Positions 6,321-13,144 of a DNA stretch of 13,144 nt are shown piece after piece. Position numbers and translations under genes: made by a program. Numbering within the stretch: position 1 is the stretch's first letter; every line of letters starts with the position of its first letter. This DNA is from Bacteroidia bacterium (lineage in GTDB: Bacteria; Bacteroidota; Bacteroidia; Bacteroidales; P3), in contig BNXT01000020.1 in assembly GCA_025999775.1 (NCBI GenBank), positions 1 through 13,144 on the forward strand, given 5' to 3'. Under the pieces are notes generated by a model. That model was not told the DNA's origin. It did no database searches and saw only the letters and a program-made list of their open reading frames with translations.

Positions 6321-6914
6321 TTATGTTTTCAATGTTTCATAAAGCCCCTCCCATAATGCTCTAATTTTTGATTTCAAGGGTCTGAAATCATTATCAATAG
6401 CGAATGTCATACTGTTGCCGTCAGGCATATAAGTAAAGAACCGCGCTAAGACCTCGTTGGGCAGGTCAGACTTTATTTCGCCTGTTGATTTTGCCATTGC
6501 AATGATTTCAATCCACGTATTCAGTTCTACACGTTGTAGTCGGATTGTCTCTTTCCGAATGTCAGGGAAATATCGCAATGCCTCAAACATAAAATAAATG
6601 AAATTGACGCCTTCGCCTTTTTTAGCATAACTTTTCACGGTATCATAAATTTTTTCCATATCAACCAACGCACTCTGAATGAAATCCCATAACGAGTTTT
6701 GAGAATGTAACTTAAAAACCTGCCCTATCATTCTTAACATATATCGATTCGCCACTTCTTTGAAAAGCAGTTCTTTATTGTCAAAATAATGGTAGAACGC
6801 ACCATTTGAAAGACCTGTCGCTAAGATTATATCTTTCAATGTTACAGCCTTATAGCTTTTCTGCAGGAAAAGTAGAAAAGCCGTCTCTACTATATGTTCT
6901 TTCGTATCTTTCAT
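6321..6914 (-). CDS. TetR/AcrR-family transcriptional regulator
   Basis: A ligand-responsive dimeric repressor of 197 residues, normal TetR size. The N-terminal DNA-binding domain covers about 1-55, with the helix-turn-helix TLKDIILATGLSNGAFYHYF at 25-44 followed by DNKELLFKEVANRY. Helical residues 60-197 would form the dimerisation and ligand pocket; the sequence does not reveal the ligand. The ATG at 6914 lies 7 bases after a palindrome placed directly downstream of a consensus -7 box, so autoregulation is very likely. A second copy of that palindrome lies between this gene and the membrane-protein gene. The neighbours suggest an envelope-related target set, with no RND or MFS efflux pump in view. 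Confidence 0.93.
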   Translation of the reverse strand: MKDTKEHIVETAFLLFLQKSYKAVTLKDIILATGLSNGAFYHYFDNKELLFKEVANRYMLRMIGQVFKLHSQNSLWDFIQSALVDMEKIYDTVKSYAKKGEGVNFIYFMFEALRYFPDIRKETIRLQRVELNTWIEIIAMAKSTGEIKSDLPNEVLARFFTYMPDGNSMTFAIDNDFRPLKSKIRALWEGLYETLKT

Positions 6915-6921
6915 AATAAAA

Positions 6922-6937
6922 CAGAGTAATCACTCTG
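6922..6937. promoter_or_regulatory. Candidate TetR operator at the tetR transcription start
   Basis: CAGAG-TAATCA-CTCTG is a 16-bp inverted repeat (arms extend to CAGAGT/ACTCTG). It directly abuts the -7 box and covers the expected start site near 6931. A bound dimer here would block the polymerase. Length and position are usual for TetR operators. Confidence 0.75.
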
Positions 6938-6968
6938 CAAAGGTAGGTATAATTTTTTTAATATGCAA
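6938..6968 (-). promoter_or_regulatory. Consensus Bacteroidetes promoter of tetR
   Basis: On the minus strand TTG (6968-6966), a 20-base spacer, and TACCTTTG (6945-6938) match the sigma-ABfr pattern. The expected leader is about 17 bases. The stretch behind it, up to the phosphate transporter stop, holds three long A-tracts on this strand (within 6953-6989) that could act like an UP element or bend the DNA. Confidence 0.8.
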
Positions 6969-6987
6969 GTTTTTTTTAATTTTTTTT

Positions 6988-9240
6988 TTAATAGGTGGAA
7001 CTTTTGCTTGTGTACATCGCAAAGTCGTGCTGTGCTTTCAATAAGAGGGACGAAAACAAGAGAATATTTTTGGTATTACCCAATATACCGGTAAACAAAA
7101 GACTGCTTTTAGTGCCACTAACGCCGACTTTCACCCGTTTCATTTGATTCTTGTTGAACGTATCAATATAGGCGTTGATAGTGTTTTGTTCGCTAAGACA
7201 ATGTTCAATGTAATCGTAGTTTCCATTGGCAATTTGAGGTATAATTAAATTGAAGAACGCCTGCATAGAGTTGACTAACGTGTCGAGTTCCTCTAATTGT
7301 ACCAAACTTAGAGGCTTGTGCTTATTGTTGGTATGCGTGAACGTGATTTCTACCATTTGCGATGTAGCGCTTGCCGTTTCTTGAAGGTAGTTGACAGCTT
7401 GTACGTAGTAGTGAAAATTCTCAATTTGTTTTTCCGTAACGAGTTTGAAAATATCATTCAAATTTGCTTTCATCAACACTATTTGTCGCGACATATCCTC
7501 CATAGTTTTACGTGATGACTGTAGCAATTTAAGACTTTCGGTATGAAGCGCAGAGATAGTTGTGTCGTAAACAGTATTTAGGGATTCTAAAGATGAGCTG
7601 AGTGCAAGGGCAGTGGTGGTTGCAATAGTATCAATACTATCGCTATGGATAAGGTAGGATACATTAGTTTTCGTAAGAAACTGTTCTTTACGTTTGGTTG
7701 CTTTACGGCTTCGTAGGGAAACAAAAACCACAAGGCATAGTATGCCAACGATGGCAAAAGTGCGCCCCCAATAGATTGCCAAAGCGACGAAGGATGTTAA
7801 AGCAAAAGCGGCAATGGCAGTAACAAACCAACCGGCAATGACTGTAAACACGCCGGTGATGCGAAAAACAGCCGACTCGCGTCCCCATGCTCCATCTGAT
7901 AGCGAGGTTCCCATAGCCACCATGAACGTGATATAGGTCGTCGATAAAGGCAGTTTTAACGAAGTCCCAAAAGCAATCAACGCCGCCGCAACCATCAAAT
8001 TTACGGAAGCACGAAGCATGTCAAAAGTAGCATTGTTAGATAAATGATTTTTGGGTATTTTGAAGCGTTTATGAAGTTTTTTGTGCCATTTTTTAGGAGT
8101 TATACGTACAATAAATTCATCTAAACTAACGAAAATTTTTACTATCGAACGCGATAGCGGCGTTGCCCCAAAGCGCTCGTCCCCAGCATCTTGGCGTCCT
8201 AAATTGATTTCTGTCTGAATAACGTTTTTGGCTTGTTTTGAAAAATAAAGCGTTACGATCATGATAATTCCGGAGATAACCAAAATATAGGTAGGCGTGT
8301 TTGCCGCCGGTCCGTTGAGCACATCCATATTCAAAAGCATAGGATCGCTGATACCTGACGCGATAAAACTTTGATAACTATTTAATCCAGCAATCGGAAC
8401 CCCAATGAAATTTACTAAATCATTACCGGCAAAAGCCATTGCCAAAGCCATAGTTCCCAATAAAACGACAAATCGAAAAACATTAACTTCGGTTAACCAA
8501 TAAATAACTTGAAAAATAATGGCAGAACCCGCAAAAACAACCAACAATAACAGTGATTTATAGGTTTCTAAAAAGTGTAACGCGGCATCACTCCACAACG
8601 TAGAGCCTTTCATGCCTTTAAAAACCAAAAAATATACAATCAACGAAAAACACAAGCCACACCACAAACCTCCAAAATACAGCATCGTTTTTTTCAACTT
8701 AAATGTGAATGTCAAACGGGCAATATACTGGATGAGCGCTCCAAAAACAAAACCTATGATGACGGACGCAAAAATACTGAAAATGATGGCAAAAGCTTTG
8801 GACGAATTGATATAGGAACCTAAATCGAGAATAGTTATATCCGGCGATTGTACAATTTTGATAATGGCTATCGTAACCGCAGCGCCGAGAAGCTCAAAAA
8901 TCAATGAAACGGTGGAGGAAGTTGGTAACCCAAAAGTATTGAATAAATCTAATAATAACACATTCGTAATCATTACCGATAGAAAGATAATCATGATTTC
9001 ATAAAAAGAGAACATCTCAGGATGAAAAAACCCATTCCGAGCGATATCTATCATTCCGTCTGAAAAGGAAGCGCCTAATAAAATACCAATACTGGCAATG
9101 AATACCACCGTACGAAAAGATGCCGCCTTAGAACCTACGGATGAATTGAGAAAATTCACCGCATCATTGCTAACACCAACAATGAGGTTAGAAATGGTAA
9201 GTAAAAACAATAAACAAACAATAATAAGATAATAATCCAT
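6988..9240 (-). CDS. PiT-family inorganic phosphate transporter with C-terminal PhoU-like domain
   Basis: An inner-membrane, ion-coupled phosphate permease. The PHO4/PiT repeats are visible twice: GVSNDAVNFLNSSVGS at 22-37 and AGNDLVNFIGVPIAG at 271-285. Each is followed by a PTSST- or PLSTTY-type motif (106-110 and 431-436). About ten or more membrane spans fill 1-340 and 405-510. A basic cytoplasmic loop (about 335-405, with KKWHKKLHKRFK) separates the two membrane parts. Residues about 525-750 are helical, without membrane spans, and resemble PhoU/DUF47, a likely regulatory domain. At 750 residues it is much longer than the roughly 500 of E. coli PitA; such fusions occur in Bacteroidetes. 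It has its own -7 box and is probably monocistronic. Confidence 0.93.
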   Translation of the reverse strand: MDYYLIIVCLLFLLTISNLIVGVSNDAVNFLNSSVGSKAASFRTVVFIASIGILLGASFSDGMIDIARNGFFHPEMFSFYEIMIIFLSVMITNVLLLDLFNTFGLPTSSTVSLIFELLGAAVTIAIIKIVQSPDITILDLGSYINSSKAFAIIFSIFASVIIGFVFGALIQYIARLTFTFKLKKTMLYFGGLWCGLCFSLIVYFLVFKGMKGSTLWSDAALHFLETYKSLLLLVVFAGSAIIFQVIYWLTEVNVFRFVVLLGTMALAMAFAGNDLVNFIGVPIAGLNSYQSFIASGISDPMLLNMDVLNGPAANTPTYILVISGIIMIVTLYFSKQAKNVIQTEINLGRQDAGDERFGATPLSRSIVKIFVSLDEFIVRITPKKWHKKLHKRFKIPKNHLSNNATFDMLRASVNLMVAAALIAFGTSLKLPLSTTYITFMVAMGTSLSDGAWGRESAVFRITGVFTVIAGWFVTAIAAFALTSFVALAIYWGRTFAIVGILCLVVFVSLRSRKATKRKEQFLTKTNVSYLIHSDSIDTIATTTALALSSSLESLNTVYDTTISALHTESLKLLQSSRKTMEDMSRQIVLMKANLNDIFKLVTEKQIENFHYYVQAVNYLQETASATSQMVEITFTHTNNKHKPLSLVQLEELDTLVNSMQAFFNLIIPQIANGNYDYIEHCLSEQNTINAYIDTFNKNQMKRVKVGVSGTKSSLLFTGILGNTKNILLFSSLLLKAQHDFAMYTSKSSTY

Positions 9241-9273
9241 GTGTGAGTAATCTATGCGTGAGTTTAGACCTCA

Positions 9274-9281
9274 CAAAGGTA
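9274..9281 (-). promoter_or_regulatory. -7 box of the phosphate transporter promoter
   Basis: TACCTTTG on the minus strand matches TAnnTTTG exactly, 33 bases before the ATG at 9240. No TTTG occurs at the expected distance; the upstream 25 bases are almost all A/T. A GTGAG-N7-CTCAC inverted repeat (9258-9274) begins at the last base of the box, the same geometry as the tetR operator but a different sequence. Confidence 0.6.
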
Positions 9282-9334
9282 CAATTTTTTTTTTATTTTT
9301 CTTGTGTTTTGGGTTAAAAAGATTTATCCGATTT

Positions 9335-9970
9335 TTACGATAGTGTATCTTTTGAAAAATAAAGTATCTTCTTTGTTTCAAAGAACTCTTCGGTGAAAAA
9401 ATCATGTATATTATACAATCGGATATGCTTCTGAAATCCCTTGATTTCTTCGGTTAAATCTCCTCCTTTAAGACATAGTATTCCATTGGGTAGCGTATTT
9501 TTGGAGTGGGGCGCTATATTTTTTCCTACCCACCTGTAAAATGTCGGGAAATCTGTAACGGCACGACTTACGATGAAATCGTAGGTTGTTGTTATCTGTT
9601 CGGCGCGTGCTTGTTCCGCTGTTACATTCGACAGTCCTAAATCCGATGCTATCGCTTGTACGACCTTGATTTTTTTAGCTATAGCGTCCACTAAATGAAA
9701 CTGACATTCAGGAAACATAATAGCCAAAGGGATACCGGGGAATCCGCCACCGGTACCAACATCCAAGATAGAGGTATTGGGCTTAAACTGTATTAGTTTA
9801 GCGATAGCTAACGAATGTAGTATATGCCGAACTATCAATTCATCAATATCTTTTCGAGAAATCACATTTATTTTAGCGTTCCACTCAGCGTATAATTTCG
9901 GAAGGCGTTCAAATTGTTGGTACGCCTTATCGGCTCCACATATATTCCGGATATGGTGATGGAGCATCAT
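9335..9970 (-). CDS. rsmG: 16S rRNA (guanine527-N7)-methyltransferase RsmG
   Basis: A cytoplasmic SAM-dependent enzyme that methylates N7 of G527 in 16S rRNA; loss gives low-level streptomycin resistance in known species. From the ATG at 9970 it has 211 residues, the normal length. The family signature YAEWNAKINVISRKD lies near 27-41, SAM motif I LDVGTGGGFPGIP near 69-81, LVDAIAKKIKVVQ near 93-105 and the later motif YDFIVSRAVTDF. An in-frame ATG at 9997 would add nine basic residues (MKRKKNCPK) not typical of the family, so 9970 (or the adjacent 9967) is preferred. It overlaps the end of the upstream gene by about 44 bases and is probably translated from that operon. Confidence 0.95.
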   Translation of the reverse strand: MMLHHHIRNICGADKAYQQFERLPKLYAEWNAKINVISRKDIDELIVRHILHSLAIAKLIQFKPNTSILDVGTGGGFPGIPLAIMFPECQFHLVDAIAKKIKVVQAIASDLGLSNVTAEQARAEQITTTYDFIVSRAVTDFPTFYRWVGKNIAPHSKNTLPNGILCLKGGDLTEEIKGFQKHIRLYNIHDFFTEEFFETKKILYFSKDTLS

Positions 9971-11405
9971 CTTTGGGCAATTCTTTTTTCGTTTCAATAA
10001 ACCCTTTTTTTCCTATGCGTGTTTTATTGAGAGCCACAGTAAGACCTGCTTGAACACCTGCTGTACGCATATTGAGTACATTGATGGAGTTAACCTTGTC
10101 CACAACGAGGAAGAACTGCAATGATCCTGCCACCGTAGCTAAAATGCCGGCGCCCAAATTGATAAATCGCGAATTGATAATAGAGTTATTTACCGTTACG
10201 GAAAAAGTCTCACTTACTTGGCGTGTATAAGCCACTGTGAGCGTACTTATTTTATAATCGCCGCCCCTATAACGCCACATACATCCAATCTGATCCACCG
10301 GCGTTACGTCCAAAAATCCGCTCAAATTAAAGGATGGCGTTAAAGTTCTTGTGTAACTATCACAAGCTTCATTTTGCAATGAGAGATAGTCCAGCAATGA
10401 ATCCTTCAACGTTAAGAATGTATTGGCAAGGTTTAAGCTATCATTAAAAACAAGATTCTTCAAATCTTCTACACCCTTAAAGACGTATGGTTTTGAATGT
10501 ATTGAAGACAATTTACGCGTATCCGCAGCCCAACGAATAAATCCTAAATCGTTGATACTAAGCCCCACCATGAACTTGTTTGAGAATCTGTACGTAGCGC
10601 CCACATCAAGACCGGCTCCCAAATTACCAAACGGATTGGAAGGCATTACAAATTTGAAATTTCTAATAATCTCTACCAAACCCTCTTCAGGCTGTTTTCC
10701 TAAAGACCCATAAATCTCCACATTAGGCTGAATATAGTAAGTATAAGGCGTTACCTCAGGGTCTGTACCATCATCAATGGTTAAGCCAACGTCTGATTTT
10801 TTCATGTAAAGATTATACAGTCCAAATAAAACTTTTGGACGGAATCCTAATGTTAGATATTTATTCACAATCACAGAGTATCCAAGGGCTGCCGATATGT
10901 AACTATTAACATCTATTTTGTTACCGGATAATGCGTCTTCCGTTTGATCCAAGTAAGCTCCCGGACCGTTGAGCACAAAGCCAGCTGATCGCTTTTGTAA
11001 TATCACATTTGCTTCAGCTTGCACGTCAATGTTCAACGTGAAATAATGACGATCCTTTATTTGCATGCCAAAACCCAATACCTCAAGTTTTGCCTCAACG
11101 CCAATAACGTTATTATTGGACATATTGCTAACAATTTTGTGTAAATCAAGGTACGCCACCGTATCGTCCATATTATACACTGCGTTATTGAGGGAAATAA
11201 CATTATTATTAGCTCGCGCCTGTATATTTGAAACTCCGGGTATCCCTATGACATTTTTATAGGGGGTATTGTATGCGGGGTTATAGCTTTTTTGTTGGAA
11301 GCTTCCGGGCAAGAAATTAGTGGTTGTACCATTTTGGGTGAACGCCTCCAAAGCGACAATCAACAATAGCGTTAGCGATACTATTTTAACAATTCTTTGC
11401 ATCAT
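9927..11405 (-). CDS. DUF5723-type outer-membrane beta-barrel protein
   Basis: A 492-residue secreted protein resembling the Bacteroidetes DUF5723 family. A signal peptide is clear (MMQRIVKIVSLTLLLIVALEAFTQ). Next comes FLPGSFQQKSYNPAYNTPYK; the NPAY motif near the N-terminus recalls PorP/SprF-like barrels. The rest alternates polar and hydrophobic residues in strand-like blocks (GFGMQIKDRHYFTLNIDV, ISAALGYSVIVNKYLTLGFR, GLSINDLGFIRWA, AGVQAGLTVAL), as in a barrel of 14 or more strands. The C-terminal tail IGKKGFIETKKELPKDDAPS lies outside the barrel and is encoded partly over the start of rsmG. The start overlaps the upstream stop (ATGA), so it is probably coupled to the lipoprotein and may work with it at the outer membrane. 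Transport or T9SS-related roles are guesses. Confidence 0.75.
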   Translation of the reverse strand: MMQRIVKIVSLTLLLIVALEAFTQNGTTTNFLPGSFQQKSYNPAYNTPYKNVIGIPGVSNIQARANNNVISLNNAVYNMDDTVAYLDLHKIVSNMSNNNVIGVEAKLEVLGFGMQIKDRHYFTLNIDVQAEANVILQKRSAGFVLNGPGAYLDQTEDALSGNKIDVNSYISAALGYSVIVNKYLTLGFRPKVLFGLYNLYMKKSDVGLTIDDGTDPEVTPYTYYIQPNVEIYGSLGKQPEEGLVEIIRNFKFVMPSNPFGNLGAGLDVGATYRFSNKFMVGLSINDLGFIRWAADTRKLSSIHSKPYVFKGVEDLKNLVFNDSLNLANTFLTLKDSLLDYLSLQNEACDSYTRTLTPSFNLSGFLDVTPVDQIGCMWRYRGGDYKISTLTVAYTRQVSETFSVTVNNSIINSRFINLGAGILATVAGSLQFFLVVDKVNSINVLNMRTAGVQAGLTVALNKTRIGKKGFIETKKELPKDDAPSPYPEYMWSR

Positions 11406-13096
11406 TTACCTAATGAAAAATTCAAATTAATCATTTGGGCAACGATATCCGCGGACGCCTTCATGCGTGCACCCAATTGCAATCGAAGATGCCCTTCTTC
11501 AAATTCATCCTGATAAATATTAACCATTTGATTCTTATAGTCACTCGTGTTCAGAACCGACTTCACCACCATTAGGCGGGTATTGACCAAATGTTCTATC
11601 TGTTCTTTGTGCATTACAATTTCCGTTTGAGAAATAACTTTCCGTATGACATGACCTGTTGCCCTATCTACTTCTGCGCCTTTCAACGAAGCCATCGTAA
11701 TAGAATCCAATACTGCCGAATCAGAGTCTAACAAATAGAGCATCATCGAAGCTTCAAAAGGAAAGCCATTGTGTATATTGGCTTTGAGAATAAACAGCTC
11801 TATGCCTTCTGCTTGTGGCAATCCCGAAAAATTGAATGTATCCATTAATACTAACCCGCCTAAGCTTAAGCGCATCGGAATGTCCATAGTAAAGGCAAAG
11901 CGCACATCGTCATCGTAAGAAATAACGTTTCGTATAGTTCGGTCGTTACCCCTATTGCATATAACGTTAAAGAAGTAATCAGCGTTGTCAATGGTATAGG
12001 CTGTATTTCCATTGACAAGATGCTGAATCTCTTTTGAAAAAGTCGTGTCAGCGTAAGTTTTTTCTCCAACTTTTATCGGGTACGGTATATCCGTTTCAAT
12101 AGCTAATGAATCGCTCGTAGCACTAAGATCATTGCTATATACATGTAAAGCCCCTGTTACAAATATTGGTAACTGAAAACTATTAGAAAAAGACAATGAC
12201 ATTAAAACCTTATCTAATTCCAAAGAAGTGCGATCCATGAATCGCTTAAAAAGCCCTGTCTGCCCTCCGTTCAGTTGAAACGCTATAGGTTGTATAGCCG
12301 TTGTATCAACAATATAACCGGATAACGTCTTAGTCTGTAAGTCTTCAAATTTGCAATTCATGTTGATCGTAACATTCTGTGGGGCGGCAAAATATCGGAA
12401 TGCCATTGCTGTTAGCTCAACGGTGAAGTCCACATAATTTACGCCGCGAATATCAAATCTATCAGAGCATATACGATAGCCGGCTAAGGAAACCGTTGTT
12501 TGTGCTGTTTGACCTCCGAAAGTCGAACTGGGCGCTTCCATGTACAACTCTAAATCATTTCCATTTTCGTCAATAACATCGTTACTGGTTATTTTCACTT
12601 TATAACCGCTTAACATGCTGCTGCCCGGATTTATAAAGAAATCAAGTTGTCCGGCTAATAAAGAAATCGTATCAAACTCATAGTAAACAGAATCAGCGCC
12701 ACCCAGACCATCAGATCTCTTGCCCAGTTGAGTCTCCATAGGATAAGTAAAAATTATCGAATCACCCATCTCAGTGTATCTTGGTATCGTTATCGAATAG
12801 GCGTCAAACGTAAGGTATTGCGTTGGCAAGTCAATGTCCAACGATAGGGCATTAAACGTAAATTCGTCTTCATAAATCAAATGCAGTAATCCGTCATCAT
12901 CCGTACGAGTCATCTGCACTGATGAGAGAGCATAGCCCATATCCATATCAGCGTCAATCAAAGGCAAGACAACATCATACGCAGATCTGTTACCAATAGT
13001 AACACGATTAAATGACATAGCGCCATCCTTGAGGCAAGACACCGTTACCATCAAAAGGAATAAAATACTAATTATCAGTCGATTATACTTTTTCAT
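11402..13096 (-). CDS. Putative surface lipoprotein, beta-rich, unknown function
   Basis: Not recognised as a named family. The 564 residues begin with a signal peptide (MKKYNRLIISILFLLMVTVS) and a cysteine at 21 in a lipobox-like context (TVSC). The next residues LKDG resemble a weak form of the K-(D/E) export signal seen on surface lipoproteins of this phylum. The mature part is strand-rich and acidic, with repeated hydroxyl- and Asp-rich blocks and few helices until about 480-540. It is the first gene after a consensus promoter and is translationally coupled to the DUF5723 barrel, which suggests a lipoprotein-barrel pair in the outer membrane. The function is unknown. Confidence 0.8.
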   Translation of the reverse strand: MKKYNRLIISILFLLMVTVSCLKDGAMSFNRVTIGNRSAYDVVLPLIDADMDMGYALSSVQMTRTDDDGLLHLIYEDEFTFNALSLDIDLPTQYLTFDAYSITIPRYTEMGDSIIFTYPMETQLGKRSDGLGGADSVYYEFDTISLLAGQLDFFINPGSSMLSGYKVKITSNDVIDENGNDLELYMEAPSSTFGGQTAQTTVSLAGYRICSDRFDIRGVNYVDFTVELTAMAFRYFAAPQNVTINMNCKFEDLQTKTLSGYIVDTTAIQPIAFQLNGGQTGLFKRFMDRTSLELDKVLMSLSFSNSFQLPIFVTGALHVYSNDLSATSDSLAIETDIPYPIKVGEKTYADTTFSKEIQHLVNGNTAYTIDNADYFFNVICNRGNDRTIRNVISYDDDVRFAFTMDIPMRLSLGGLVLMDTFNFSGLPQAEGIELFILKANIHNGFPFEASMMLYLLDSDSAVLDSITMASLKGAEVDRATGHVIRKVISQTEIVMHKEQIEHLVNTRLMVVKSVLNTSDYKNQMVNIYQDEFEEGHLRLQLGARMKASADIVAQMINLNFSLGK

Positions 13097-13111
13097 CTGA
13101 TTTTATTTTGG

Positions 13112-13143
13112 CAAAGTTACAAAATTTTATGAAATCTACCAAA
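13112..13143 (-). promoter_or_regulatory. Consensus Bacteroidetes promoter of the lipoprotein-DUF5723-rsmG operon
   Basis: On the minus strand TTTG (13143-13140), a 20-base spacer and TAACTTTG (13119-13112) match the -33/-7 consensus exactly. The expected start is near 13105, only about ten bases before the ATG at 13096, so the mRNA is nearly leaderless. Confidence 0.85.
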
Positions 13144-13144
13144 T

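Noticed and set aside
9317..9356. Hairpin-like arms AAAAGAT and ATCTTTT around the rsmG stop
   Set aside because: The stem is A/T-rich and interrupted, with unpaired bases between two short paired parts. It is too weak to call a terminator.

Overview
The window looks like part of a Bacteroidetes (probably Bacteroidales) chromosome. DNA is AT-rich. Four start regions carry the Bacteroidetes sigma-ABfr -7 box TAnnTTTG, three of them with a TTG/TTTG element 20-21 bases upstream. Start codons lack Shine-Dalgarno sequences. Gene content also fits: a DUF5723 barrel, a PorT-like barrel and a large PiT-PhoU fusion. Every convincing gene lies on the minus strand, so transcription runs from right to left. 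No tRNA, rRNA, insertion sequence or CRISPR array was seen, and no gene-free stretch exceeds about 135 bases.

Right block (13143 to 9335): a consensus promoter drives an unrecognised lipoprotein, a DUF5723 outer-membrane barrel-type protein and rsmG (16S rRNA m7G527 methyltransferase). The first two overlap by four bases (ATGA) and the barrel gene overlaps rsmG by about 44 bases, so they probably form one operon. Next, with its own -7 box, comes a 750-residue PiT phosphate transporter with a C-terminal PhoU-like domain.

Middle block (6968 to 4768): a TetR-family regulator, a five-span membrane protein, an untracked 28-codon hydrophobic small ORF and a PorT-like outer-membrane barrel are packed tightly. 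The inverted repeat CAGAG-N6-CTCTG occurs twice, once directly behind the tetR -7 box and once just before the membrane-protein gene. This suggests a TetR regulon acting on itself and on an envelope module of unknown function. It is the best candidate here for an undescribed system.

Left block (4702 to 1): a type I restriction-modification operon in the order hsdM, AlbA_2/ATPase ORF, hsdS. The start and stop codons overlap, hsdS runs off the left edge, and no hsdR is visible. The middle ORF carries an eight-copy 21-bp in-frame repeat encoding K(V/G)DTS heptads. The hsd promoter spacer is made of two back-to-back inverted repeats. By eye hsdM is more GC-rich than the genes around it, which suits a transferred defence module.
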